DNA of 8,684 nt from an uncultured Moraxella sp. (GCA_937889485.1 CALAPG010000113.1:1-8684), one strand, 5' to 3'; shown: positions 1 to 7,393, numbered from the stretch's first letter. Numbers and translations: made by a program. Notes: a model not told the origin generated them from the letters alone.

Positions 1-105
1 CGTCTGAAAAGTAAAAGCCTTATCGTGCATCCTGACATCCGATAATCGTACGAATGGCACAGGATATCATCTCATTGCCGATTCCGCGGCAGCGCTTACA
101 ACCTT

Positions 106-300
106 TTACTCTTTAATCACGCCGCGAGCGCGTAGCAGCGCGGTTTTAAAATCTTCTTCATAATCTTTCTGAATTCCGGGAATAACGGCTTCTTTTGCCG
201 AGTCGCGCATCTTCAGATGATAAATCAGAATATCGTCGGAGAGATCGTTCAACTCACCGGTGTATCCGGCCTCTTTCGCCAGTTTTTGCAAAAATTGCAT
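106..300 (-). CDS. Small hypothetical protein, enterobacterial-style codon use
   Basis: This ORF encodes a 64-residue acidic/basic soluble protein starting [13 protein letters not shown] and ending RARGVIKE. It has no signal peptide, membrane segment or cysteine, and is probably helical. I do not recognise the family and assign no function. Coding is supported by codon choice: CTG for most leucines, CGC for arginine, GCG/GCC for alanine. This differs from the TTG/CAA-rich genes to its right and resembles Enterobacteriaceae. The ATG is the first start after an in-frame TGA at 319-321. No clear Shine-Dalgarno sequence precedes it, which weakens the start call. It diverges from the 401-1099 gene. 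Either a transferred gene or an assembly join would explain its foreign look. A chance ORF is possible but less likely given the codon pattern. Confidence 0.55.
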   Translation of the reverse strand: MQFLQKLAKEAGYTGELNDLSDDILIYHLKMRDSAKEAVIPGIQKDYEEDFKTALLRARGVIKE

Positions 301-340
301 TAAGGTAGCGCAGCAATTTCACCAATTGCCAGCCGCTCGT

Positions 341-369
341 TTGACAGCAAAAAATATAGACGATACGGG
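341..369 (+). promoter_or_regulatory. Weak candidate promoter for the FFLEELY-motif gene
   Basis: A perfect -35 hexamer TTGACA lies at 341-346. At a 17-nt spacing the -10 position reads TACGGG, and shifting by two gives GATACG; both are poor matches. The next gene starts at 401 and has a G-rich GGGGT stretch at 390-394 as its likely ribosome site. This is a speculative call based on the -35 only. Confidence 0.22.
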
Positions 370-400
370 TGATATTTAACGGGTAAAATGGGGTAATCTT

Positions 401-1099
401 ATGAGTACATTTAATCAATTAGAGCAAGATTTGGCAGATTTTTGGCAGTTGCCCTATCACCAAGATGCCGCACTTGCCCAAACGCTCAAAGAAGTACAAG
501 CATGGCAGCGTCAGCGTATTCACACTACCCACCAAGCGCTGTTTGGTGTAGCAGAAAACCAAGCCATGGGGCGATTTTTGATTGACCAACTATACGGGGG
601 CGAAAAATTTAATATTTTAGCCCAACAACTCGGTCGAATGATTGGCAAAGCAGAAAAGTTAGAAAAATTTATCCCAAAAAATGCCGTTGCTACTGGCGTG
701 GCAGGAATTATTGAAGCTATCAATGCCATTAAGCTAGATTTGGCATTGGCACAGTTTTTACATAACCATGCGCTTGCCGTCAACGAGGAAACCATGATTG
801 AGGCGTATCAAGCGGTTAATGCCGCCGTCGCCCGCCGCCAACAAATCCATGACCTAAAAACCATGTGTTACAAAACCGATAAATACCTCAAGTCCTTTGT
901 ACTACAAAAAGCCTTCGCACTGGCAAAAAGTACTGCCTACAAGTACCAGTATGACCCCCTGTATGATTTTATTGCTGAAGGGTTTGCTGCCATGAAAACC
1001 ATTAAAAGCACAGGCGCATTTATTGAACCATTCTGTGATAAAGAATTACAAATCATTGACAATGTGCATAGCGCGAATCCCCACCCATTTGCGGTGTAA
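401..1099 (+). CDS. FFLEELY motif protein, function unknown
   Basis: This 232-residue soluble, largely helical protein has no signal peptide or membrane segment. It fits the family NCBI names 'FFLEELY motif protein': the diagnostic motif appears here as FLIDQLYGG at residues 59-67. The C-terminal half shows the other family hallmarks, YQAVNAAVARRQQI at about 136-149 and an AEGFAAMKT...FIEPFCDKE segment at about 192-214, where a conserved gene end is usual. No enzyme active site is recognisable and the family has no known biochemical role that I can state. The ATG at 401 follows GGGGT at 390-394. The gene lies 145 bp upstream of ubiE on the same strand with no visible terminator between them, so cotranscription is possible. 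A link to ubiquinone synthesis is guilt by association only. Confidence 0.82.
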   Translation: MSTFNQLEQDLADFWQLPYHQDAALAQTLKEVQAWQRQRIHTTHQALFGVAENQAMGRFLIDQLYGGEKFNILAQQLGRMIGKAEKLEKFIPKNAVATGVAGIIEAINAIKLDLALAQFLHNHALAVNEETMIEAYQAVNAAVARRQQIHDLKTMCYKTDKYLKSFVLQKAFALAKSTAYKYQYDPLYDFIAEGFAAMKTIKSTGAFIEPFCDKELQIIDNVHSANPHPFAV

Positions 1100-1234
1100 T
1101 TGTAGTATGATATCAACTTAATACCACAGACAGCGCCTCACCCAGCACAAAAATGCCAACGGGTCTATAACATCCGCAATGGTGATGGCGCAAAGCCCAC
1201 AATCACATAACAATGCGTACAAACAAAACCCTTT

Positions 1235-1238
1235 AGGA
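1235..1238 (+). promoter_or_regulatory. Ribosome binding site that decides the ubiE start
   Basis: AGGA at 1235-1238 stands 6 nt before the ATG at 1245. The longer in-frame alternative starts at 1179 and 1185 have no purine-rich site in front of them. This favours 1245 as the real start of ubiE. Confidence 0.6.
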
Positions 1239-1244
1239 ACGAGC

Positions 1245-2261
1245 ATGAGCGATAATACCCCATCTGCAGCCCAAAACAACCTACAAGATAGCCTAGTAAA
1301 ACAAAGCCTTACCGATAATGACCAACTTAATCAACAAGTTCAGCAGTCATTAGCCGCGCAGACACGTGGCGATGATTTTCACAATAGCAGCGAACTACCA
1401 CAATCGGTGCCGCAAGGGCAGCAGCTGACCCGCCCTGATGCCATATCCCAAACTAGCCAGTCAACCAGTGGTTTTGATAAATCTGCCATCATTAATCCGC
1501 ATACCGCAGCCACCGATGGCAATGAAGAAACCCATTTTGGTTATCGAAAAGTAAAGAAATCTGAAAAACAAGACCGAGTCGCCGATGTATTCACCTCAGT
1601 TGCCAAAAAATATGACATCATGAATGACCTCATGTCATTTGGTATCCATCGGCTGTGGAAACGCTATGCCATTAGCCTAACGGGCGTGCGTGCAGGTCAG
1701 CACGTGCTCGATATCGCAGGCGGTACAGGCGACTTGGCAAAGGCGTTTAGTAAAGAAGTGGGGCGCACAGGTCATGTGGTGCTATCAGATATCAATGAAG
1801 CCATGCTTGAAGTGGGTCGTGAGCGCCTACTCAATGCAGGCTGCAACAACGTGGACTTTGTACTTGCCAATGCTGAAACGCTAGCCCCGTTTGAAGACGA
1901 AAGCTTTGATTTGGTCACCATTAGTTTTGGGCTACGCAACGTGACCGACAAAGATGCAGCCCTACGCGCAATGTATCGGGTACTTAAAAAAGGCGGACGT
2001 CTGCTGATCTTGGAATTCTCAAAACCCGTGTTTGAACCATTTGGTAAGGTATATGACTTGTATTCGTTCACCGCCTTGCCAATCATGGGTAAGTTGGTGG
2101 CAAATGATAGTGACAGCTATCAATATCTAGCAGAATCTATCCGCATGCATCCAGACCAACGCACGCTTAAAGGCATGATGGAAAACGCAGGGTTTGTGAA
2201 TTGTGATTATCATAACCTTACAGGCGGTATTGTGGCGGTGCATCGGGGGTTTAAAAAATAA
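1245..2261 (+). CDS. ubiE: Demethylubiquinone (2-polyprenyl-6-methoxy-1,4-benzoquinol) C-methyltransferase UbiE
   Basis: UbiE is an SAM-dependent C-methyltransferase that methylates the benzoquinol ring in ubiquinone synthesis (and demethylmenaquinol in organisms that make menaquinone). The core from about residue 96 (THFGYRKV) to 338 aligns end to end with the 251-residue E. coli protein: [18 protein letters not shown] at 123-140, SAM motif [11 protein letters not shown] at 154-164, acidic strand end VLSDIN at 179-184, [12 protein letters not shown] at 226-237, [12 protein letters not shown] at 250-261, and the closing NLTGG...HRGFKK. The first 95 or so residues are an extra Gln/Asn/Ser-rich, probably disordered extension. 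I chose ATG 1245 because of the AGGA site at 1235; an in-frame ATG at 1179 would add 22 residues but lacks a ribosome site. ubiJ follows 75 bp downstream. Confidence 0.95.
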   Translation: MSDNTPSAAQNNLQDSLVKQSLTDNDQLNQQVQQSLAAQTRGDDFHNSSELPQSVPQGQQLTRPDAISQTSQSTSGFDKSAIINPHTAATDGNEETHFGYRKVKKSEKQDRVADVFTSVAKKYDIMNDLMSFGIHRLWKRYAISLTGVRAGQHVLDIAGGTGDLAKAFSKEVGRTGHVVLSDINEAMLEVGRERLLNAGCNNVDFVLANAETLAPFEDESFDLVTISFGLRNVTDKDAALRAMYRVLKKGGRLLILEFSKPVFEPFGKVYDLYSFTALPIMGKLVANDSDSYQYLAESIRMHPDQRTLKGMMENAGFVNCDYHNLTGGIVAVHRGFKK

Positions 2262-2336
2262 CGGCAGGCGCCTATTACCAAACAACCATCATCATCAAAA
2301 AACCATCATATTGACCGATGAAATTGAGAGAACCCA

Positions 2337-3008
2337 ATGTTCACAGTATTACTTTTAGCAGCGATAGAAAAAATCGTTAACCTTGCCATTGCCACTGACC
2401 CCATCACTCAAGCAGGGCTACAGCCGTTATCAGGCAAAGTTTTGCGGCTAATGATGAATGAGCCATCGCTTGAATTTGATACCATTTTTAATGATGACCA
2501 TATTCGCTTTGAGCCTGTCGTGAGCTCGGTATTTGAGCCCAAAGGTAGTGACCCCCTTACGCTACCTAACTGTATTATCACGGTAGCAAACGTGTCACAC
2601 TTATTGTATTTGATAAACGAGCCAGCGGGGAACCTGCCCATTGCAGGCGATTATAAAGTTTTGATGCAAGTAAAGCAGTTGGCAGCGGGGTTTGATCCAG
2701 ACATCATTGGCAAATTGCAGCCGATTATTGGGCTACCCTTGGCAAGTCAATTATCGATGCTACTGACTAGCGCCAAAAGCAGCGTGGCACAGCCCGCCAA
2801 AGCGGTGCTCGCTGACCTTGCCGAACTAGCCCCGTATGCGCCAAAATCTGCACAGCCTGCCGATCATGAGCGTGATGAGCTCAAACAAACGTTGCTTAAA
2901 CTTCGTGCTGACATCGAGCGAGAACAGGCACGGCTACAAGCCATTAAAGACGAACAGGCACAGTTGACCACTACAATCCAAGGACAGCAAGTACAGCAAG
3001 GACGGTAA
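2337..3008 (+). CDS. ubiJ: Ubiquinone biosynthesis accessory factor UbiJ (SCP2-domain lipid-binding protein)
   Basis: UbiJ is a non-catalytic scaffold/lipid-binding subunit of the soluble Ubi complex; it carries polyprenyl-phenol intermediates through an SCP2 fold. This 223-residue protein shows the family pattern: an N-terminal helix (LLAAIEKIVNLAI), LSGKVLRL at 31-38, a beta-rich centre, then NLPIAGDYKVLMQVKQLAAGFDPD at about 99-122, which parallels the GD...LA..DP signature of E. coli UbiJ (201 aa). Residues about 177-212 are charged and Gln-rich with heptad-like leucines, a likely coiled coil as in other UbiJ proteins. The ATG at 2337 is preceded by GAGAG at 2326-2330. Its place between ubiE and ubiB matches E. 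coli. Oddity: the TAA stop lies inside a 9-nt tandem repeat, and the frame stays open for 16 more codons to a TGA at 3057-3059. Confidence 0.85.
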   Translation: MFTVLLLAAIEKIVNLAIATDPITQAGLQPLSGKVLRLMMNEPSLEFDTIFNDDHIRFEPVVSSVFEPKGSDPLTLPNCIITVANVSHLLYLINEPAGNLPIAGDYKVLMQVKQLAAGFDPDIIGKLQPIIGLPLASQLSMLLTSAKSSVAQPAKAVLADLAELAPYAPKSAQPADHERDELKQTLLKLRADIEREQARLQAIKDEQAQLTTTIQGQQVQQGR

Positions 3009-3017
3009 GTACAACAA
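2982..3017 (+). repeat. 9-nt tandem repeat (x4) spanning the ubiJ stop codon
   Basis: Four contiguous 9-nt units read GGACAGCAA, GTACAGCAA, GGACGGTAA and GTACAACAA, equivalent to an 18-nt unit present twice with 15 of 18 positions identical. They encode G-Q-Q, V-Q-Q, G-R-stop and V-Q-Q. The ubiJ stop TAA (3006-3008) sits where the other units have CAA. Confidence 0.85.
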
Positions 3018-3150
3018 GGTCACCTGGGCGATATATTTGCTTATTGGAAAAAGGTTTGAAAAGTAGGCGCTCTGATTATCGTGTTGTGGGGTATGGTTTA
3101 TCCATCCTACATCTTTTAGCAGACTTTTCGTGCCTTAGCGGATTATTTGA

Positions 3151-3179
3151 TTAAAAAAGCCCCCATTACATGCTAGAAT
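3151..3179 (+). promoter_or_regulatory. Candidate extended -10 promoter for ubiB
   Basis: TGCTAGAAT at 3171-3179 is an extended -10 element (TGn followed by TAGAAT, 5 of 6 to consensus). A modest -35 candidate, TTAAAA at 3151-3156, is 17 nt upstream of the hexamer. The element lies about 33 nt before the GTG start of ubiB in the roughly 200-bp gap after ubiJ, so ubiB can probably be transcribed independently of ubiE-ubiJ. The rest of the gap (3009-3150) holds the in-frame tail after the ubiJ stop and no other gene. Confidence 0.5.
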
Positions 3180-3211
3180 TTGATACCCAGTTTTTCTAGC
3201 GAGTTGCCACC

Positions 3212-4876
3212 GTGTTATTAAATCACCGCAAACGTCTTCTTCAGCTTTGGGGTATTGCTGCTCACTATCGGGTGGATACGCACTTACCCATAGAAGATAC
3301 CCCCCAGCTTGAGCCCATTGCCAAGCTGATTCGTATGCATCCTGCCAGTTATTTTCAACAGCCCCATCCAGATGGGGTGCGGCTGGCGTTAGAGGAGATG
3401 GGCACGCTGTTTTTAAAACTTGGTCAGCTGCTTTCTACCCGCCGTGACTTGGTTACCCCCGATATTATCGCGCAGTTGGTACACTTACAAGATCGCGTCA
3501 AGCCATTTGGCGTTGCCACCGCCATCCAACAAATTGAAAAACCTCAAAAGCAAGGCGGGTTAGGACGTTCAATTACCGAGCTATTTGCCCGTTTTGATGA
3601 AAAGCCGCTTGCTGCTGCATCAATCGCCCAAGTTCATACTGCGCGCTTGCATGATGGGCGAGAAGTCGTGGTTAAAGTGGTGCGCCCGACCATTCGTGAA
3701 CAGATTATCAGTGATTTTGAGCTGCTTAGAGATTTGGCACAATGGGCGTCAGCACGTATCGAAGCGGCACGTGCGGTACATATTGTGGATGTGGTAGAAG
3801 ATTATCGGCAAGTGATGCTCAATGAGCTTGATTTGACGTTAGAGGCAATCAACACCACACAGATGCGTAACAACTTTTTAGGCTCGGCCTTAATGTATGT
3901 GCCAGAGGTCTATGAGGCAAGTAAAAATGTGATGATTATGGAGCGCATTGTTGGTGTGCCCATATCACAAACCGCTATATTTGATGAGCTTGGCTATGAT
4001 AGAGCCGCATTAGCGGAAAAAGGGCTCACCATCTTTTTTACCCAAGTGTTTCGTGATAACTTTTTTCATGCCGATATGCACCCAGGCAATGTCTTTGTAG
4101 AAACGTTGCCCGCAAACACGCCTAATCCCAACCCACGTTATATTGCCTTAGACTGTTCAATTGTTGGTGAATTATCCAAGCAGGATCAGCTGATTGTGGC
4201 AAGATTGTTGCTATCGGTGATGAATAGCAATTTTAGTGGGTTGGTGGATGTTATTGCGCGGGCAGGCTGGATTCCGCCTAGCACTGATAAATACGCGTTA
4301 ATGCGTGATATGCGCCGTACGGTATCACCAATGATTGCCAAGCCAATCAATGACATTGATTTTGCAGGCGTGCTGATGTCAATACTCGATATTGCTAGAC
4401 GCTATCATTTGGATATTCCACCGCAGCTGATGCTACTTCTCAAGACATTGGTACATGTGGAAGGGCTAGGGCGCGACTTGTATCCTAATCTTGATATTTG
4501 GTCACTTGCCAAGCCTATTTTGACGGGCTGGGTCAAACAGCAATTTGATCCCATGCAAAAAATGGGTGAGTTTCGTAAGCAGTTGCCAGAGTTGTTGCTG
4601 GGATTAAATGACATTCCTAAATTACTGGATGATAGTATGCAAAGCTTGTCTAATTTGGGCGGTCATCAAGACCAACAGTTGCGTGAGATTCAGCAGATTC
4701 GCGCCGATATGCTAAAAAGCCGTCAGCAAGATTGGCTGGCGGTGCTTGGGTTTGTCGGCGCGTTATTTATCGCCCAAATGATTGCCAGTCATGCCATGTG
4801 GCAAATCAGTAGCTGGCTTGCACCGCTGTTTTATGTGTTGGCAGTAGTGTTTGTGTTGTGGCGGTTGTTAAATTAA
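3212..4876 (+). CDS. ubiB: Ubiquinone biosynthesis regulatory protein kinase/ATPase UbiB
   Basis: UbiB is a membrane-anchored atypical (ABC1/ADCK/UbiB) kinase-like ATPase needed for ubiquinone synthesis. At 554 residues it matches the 546-residue E. coli protein. Visible family hallmarks are the KxGQ motif (KLGQ, 69-72) with LSTRRDL, the Ala-rich nucleotide loop AAASIAQVH at 134-142, the invariant lysine in VVKVVRP (K155), ExD-type NELDL at 204-208, the catalytic-loop block FFHADMHPGN at 284-293, and metal-binding D314 in LDCSIVG. Two C-terminal membrane helices (about 507-527 and 535-553) end the protein. The start is GTG: an in-frame TAG at 3197-3199 leaves it as the first usable codon, with only a weak GAG as ribosome site. 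The DFG-equivalent reads DCS where E. coli has DCG. It has its own candidate promoter and converges on the EstB-like gene. Confidence 0.95.
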   Translation: MLLNHRKRLLQLWGIAAHYRVDTHLPIEDTPQLEPIAKLIRMHPASYFQQPHPDGVRLALEEMGTLFLKLGQLLSTRRDLVTPDIIAQLVHLQDRVKPFGVATAIQQIEKPQKQGGLGRSITELFARFDEKPLAAASIAQVHTARLHDGREVVVKVVRPTIREQIISDFELLRDLAQWASARIEAARAVHIVDVVEDYRQVMLNELDLTLEAINTTQMRNNFLGSALMYVPEVYEASKNVMIMERIVGVPISQTAIFDELGYDRAALAEKGLTIFFTQVFRDNFFHADMHPGNVFVETLPANTPNPNPRYIALDCSIVGELSKQDQLIVARLLLSVMNSNFSGLVDVIARAGWIPPSTDKYALMRDMRRTVSPMIAKPINDIDFAGVLMSILDIARRYHLDIPPQLMLLLKTLVHVEGLGRDLYPNLDIWSLAKPILTGWVKQQFDPMQKMGEFRKQLPELLLGLNDIPKLLDDSMQSLSNLGGHQDQQLREIQQIRADMLKSRQQDWLAVLGFVGALFIAQMIASHAMWQISSWLAPLFYVLAVVFVLWRLLN

Positions 4877-4900
4877 GCCATTATTGTATGACAAGGGTGG

Positions 4901-5875
4901 CTAACCGTGTTTTAGCTGCTGAGTGTCAAAGTAGTGGTGAACCAACAAGCCAACAATTTTTGGAATAAAAGGCTTTGCCAAATCGTGCCCCATACCTTTA
5001 ATCAAGTGAAATTCACTGTGAGGAATCGCTTTGGCAATCGCTTTACCATGAGAAGGGGGAACTAGTCCGTCTTTTTCACCATGTATAATAAGGGTAGGTT
5101 GTTTAATTTTTTGGTCATATTTGACAATCGAGCCTGTGGCAAGTATGGCTTGTAGCTGCTGTAAAGTGCCACGTGGGTGGTAACTACGCTCAAAGCGTAG
5201 CCGAATCAAACGCGCTACCTCTGCTTCGTCCACATGATTGGGCGAGCCAATGCGCTGCATGCACCATACGCCATACGCCACCACGTCATCCATTTGGGTG
5301 GTTTTTGGATGAGATAACAGCGTTTGTAACTGTTTGGGTTTGGTCGGCGGCAAAAAAGGCTTGTTGTTACTGGTAAACATCAGCCCCAGCTTTGAGACCT
5401 TTTTTGGGTATTTGGCAGCAAGAATTTGGGCAATCATGCCGCCCATGGATGCGCCAACGGCATAAACATTTTTTAGTCCAAGTTTGTCAATTAGACGTCT
5501 GGTATCTTCTACCATGTCAAATAAATTGTAGGCAACAGGAAAATGGCGGTTGGTCAAGCCTACCTGCATACGTAGCATCATTTTAACATTGTTGATGGGA
5601 AAACGCGGAAAAGGGCGGGCAATTTTTGAAGACAAGCCGATGTCACGGTTATCAAAACGAATCACAAAAAACCCTGCATCAATCAGTGCTTTGACAAAAT
5701 CATCGGGCCAAAACACGAGCTGAGAGCCAAGCCCCATAATCAGTAACAGTGGTGGGTTGTCAGGATTGCCACCCACTTCAACACAAAGTTGTAATTCATC
5801 CCCTATATCAATGGTTGCAGTCTGCATGAAATCTGCCACACTCGATGGTTCAAAATTAAATTTGGTTAAATCCAT
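4901..5875 (-). CDS. estB: Alpha/beta-fold hydrolase, EstB-like esterase of the rub operon
   Basis: This is a 324-residue cytoplasmic alpha/beta hydrolase with no signal peptide. The probable catalytic triad is Ser143 in the nucleophile elbow GASMGG (141-146), Asp269 in HGEKDGLVPP (265-274) and His297 in GMGHDL (294-299). The oxyanion region is LIMGLGSQ (45-52), and RFDNRDIGLS (73-82) is typical of this branch (RdmC-like methylesterases and EstB). The substrate cannot be read from sequence. The symbol rests on context: in Acinetobacter ADP1 rubA-rubB-estB form an operon, and the same order occurs here. I chose ATG at 5875 because GGAAAGG stands just upstream; a TTG at 5887 would overlap that site and add four residues. 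It lies 154 bp after rubB, possibly with its own weak -10 (TAAAAT on the minus strand, 5903-5908). Only 24 bp separate it from the end of convergent ubiB. Confidence 0.8.
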   Translation of the reverse strand: MDLTKFNFEPSSVADFMQTATIDIGDELQLCVEVGGNPDNPPLLLIMGLGSQLVFWPDDFVKALIDAGFFVIRFDNRDIGLSSKIARPFPRFPINNVKMMLRMQVGLTNRHFPVAYNLFDMVEDTRRLIDKLGLKNVYAVGASMGGMIAQILAAKYPKKVSKLGLMFTSNNKPFLPPTKPKQLQTLLSHPKTTQMDDVVAYGVWCMQRIGSPNHVDEAEVARLIRLRFERSYHPRGTLQQLQAILATGSIVKYDQKIKQPTLIIHGEKDGLVPPSHGKAIAKAIPHSEFHLIKGMGHDLAKPFIPKIVGLLVHHYFDTQQLKHG

Positions 5876-5910
5876 AATCCTTTCCAACAGGTTAAATCTG
5901 ACATTTTACG

Positions 5911-5971
5911 CCAATATCAGCGATCGCGTTACTGCTATTTTAAGCTCACCGCTACCGCACTTTGATATTGG
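5911..5971. repeat. 9-bp perfect inverted repeat upstream of the EstB-like gene
   Basis: CCAATATCA at 5911-5919 is perfectly complemented by TGATATTGG at 5963-5971, with 43 nt between them. The interior begins with the palindrome GCGATCGC (5920-5927). One arm abuts a possible minus-strand -10 (TAAAAT, 5903-5908), so the pair could be a split operator or a long-looped transcript hairpin. Its function is unknown. Confidence 0.45.
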
Positions 5972-5980
5972 CTTTGCTTG

Positions 5981-6025
5981 TTGATGTTTTGGTACATTGT
6001 ATTTTGGCACGTGATTTTTGGGTAC
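5981..6025. repeat. 15-nt tandem repeat (x3) just after the rubB stop
   Basis: Three adjacent 15-nt units read TTGATGTTTTGGTAC, ATTGTATTTTGGCAC and GTGATTTTTGGGTAC, sharing a T-rich middle and a GG(T/C)AC end. The array lies 4 bp beyond the rubB stop in the rubB-to-estB spacer and is noncoding as far as I can see. Confidence 0.6.
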
Positions 6026-6029
6026 GGCG

Positions 6030-7373
6030 CTAATTGAGCCAATCTGCGACTTGCTTGGCAAGTGAGAGGCGCTGCTTGCCTGCCTCTTTGCCCACCAAGA
6101 CAAAACCTAGTAAACTTGCTGGGTCATGTATGGGATGCGCTGTCATCACCATACCATCGGCTGTGGGGTGAGTCTGCCACGTAATTTGCGCATCGGGGTA
6201 TTGACCAGACACAGGCAGGACTACCAGTGGCAAACTTGGGGTCTTGATGGCAACGGGCATGGCAGGATAACCTACGCTTGTGGGCGGTGCTGTGGGGTCT
6301 GCCAAAGTTTTTGCCAAGGCTTTGGCTTGGTTCATAAGCGGCATCACGTACGGCATATAGCTGCCCATGACATTGGCGCAGTCGCCAATCGCGTAGACAT
6401 GAGGCGCCGAGGTTTGCAGGTGGTTATCAACACAAATGCCTTGCTGCGCGGTTCTTGGCAAATGGCTAAGCACCGTTGCCGATGAGTGATTGGCAGTGGT
6501 GATATTGGCAGCTTCAGCCAAACGGGTATTGGCAACAAGACCCGTAGCCACCAACACTATATCCGCCTCATAACAGTTGGGTTGGTCGTCAATGCAATAA
6601 CCAATCTCAATGACAGGATGTGCTGATATGCTCGCTGTTTGGGCGCTAGCACGGGTATGAATCTGCTCAATTACGGCATTGAGATAAAAATCCACCCCAG
6701 CCTCGCTTAAGGCTGATTGTAGCATCTTGCCCGCGGACGTGGGTAATTGTAGGGCAAGGGGGACGGCGGCTTTATCAAATACCGCTACTTTAAGGCCGTG
6801 AGCGGCGGTCTGACTTTGACTCATTAAATCATTGGCAAATTCACAACCAATCAGCCCTGCACCGATAATAGCTACCCTGACTAAGCCTGCCTTTTGCGCA
6901 ATTAACTGTTTGATCGCTTGTTGAAACGCTATATAGTCATCTAAATGATTAACCGCAAACACCGTTTTTTGGTCAATTATTAAGTTTGGCAAACTACTAG
7001 GTGAGGCACCTGTGGCAAGTACGAGGTCGCGATAAGCCAGAACTTGCTGTTTATCCGCTGCCAATACAGGGTGAATGGTGATGGTTTGTGTCTCAACATC
7101 AAGGTGACTGACGTGATAAAAGTTATAAATAGTCAAACCCAGTGTTTCAGCCATTTTTGTGGCATCGGCGTTGGCAATAGCCTCTGCCATCTTGCCTTGG
7201 GCAAACGCATTAGACAAGGTTGGCTTGGCATAACTTGCGCCGCTGTCTTGGCATACCATCACAATGGGCTGCTGGCTAAGTTTACGAAGCTCTCTGGCTA
7301 GTGTGTAACCTGCCATACCTGAACCAATGATAATGACGGGTAAATCACTTGATGCTAAAGACGGTTGCTGCAT
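6030..7373 (-). CDS. rubB: Rubredoxin-NAD(+) reductase (FAD-dependent)
   Basis: RubB is a flavoprotein that transfers electrons from NADH to rubredoxin, which in turn reduces an alkane hydroxylase or other acceptor. The 447-residue sequence is a two-dinucleotide-fold disulfide-reductase-like protein: N-terminal FAD fold IIGSGMAGYTLARELR (15-30), the SYAKPTLSNAFAQGK segment (47-61) typical of rubredoxin reductases, LVLATGASP (117-125), the NAD fold VAIIGAGLIGCEFANDL (167-183), DIVLVATG (271-278), and the second FAD contact VYAIGDCA (326-333). It is longer than the roughly 390 residues usual for Acinetobacter RubB; extra residues appear around 236-268 and 290-312. The ATG is preceded by AAGG, 8 nt upstream. 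rubA lies 64 bp upstream on the same strand, so the two are very probably cotranscribed. Confidence 0.92.
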   Translation of the reverse strand: MQQPSLASSDLPVIIIGSGMAGYTLARELRKLSQQPIVMVCQDSGASYAKPTLSNAFAQGKMAEAIANADATKMAETLGLTIYNFYHVSHLDVETQTITIHPVLAADKQQVLAYRDLVLATGASPSSLPNLIIDQKTVFAVNHLDDYIAFQQAIKQLIAQKAGLVRVAIIGAGLIGCEFANDLMSQSQTAAHGLKVAVFDKAAVPLALQLPTSAGKMLQSALSEAGVDFYLNAVIEQIHTRASAQTASISAHPVIEIGYCIDDQPNCYEADIVLVATGLVANTRLAEAANITTANHSSATVLSHLPRTAQQGICVDNHLQTSAPHVYAIGDCANVMGSYMPYVMPLMNQAKALAKTLADPTAPPTSVGYPAMPVAIKTPSLPLVVLPVSGQYPDAQITWQTHPTADGMVMTAHPIHDPASLLGFVLVGKEAGKQRLSLAKQVADWLN

Positions 7374-7393
7374 GGTGGTTGCCTTTATTAAAA

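Noticed and set aside
384..389. TAAAAT as -10 for the FFLEELY gene
   Set aside because: It would start transcription about 5 nt before the ATG and has no -35 or TGn extension.
1179..1244. Upstream in-frame ubiE start at ATG 1179 (22 extra residues)
   Set aside because: No ribosome site precedes 1179 or 1185, while ATG 1245 has AGGA 6 nt upstream. Not excluded, only less likely.
4876..4902. Possible hairpin AGCCA...TGGCT between convergent ubiB and the EstB-like gene as a terminator
   Set aside because: Five-bp stem with a 17-nt loop and no adjoining U-tract; too weak.
5876..5887. TTG start for the EstB-like hydrolase, adding MERI
   Set aside because: These bases form the purine-rich GGAAAGG ribosome site of the ATG at 5875, and no site precedes the TTG.
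5906..6103. 65-codon minus-strand ORF containing VPKNH/VPKYN/VPKHQ repeats
   Set aside because: Overlaps the rubB 3' end out of frame; the protein repeat is only a translation of the 15-nt DNA repeat, and no ribosome site is evident.
6126..6485. 119-codon plus-strand ORF
   Set aside because: Lies wholly antisense to rubB; its His/Arg/Gly/Cys-rich product has no recognisable motif and mirrors rubB codon structure.
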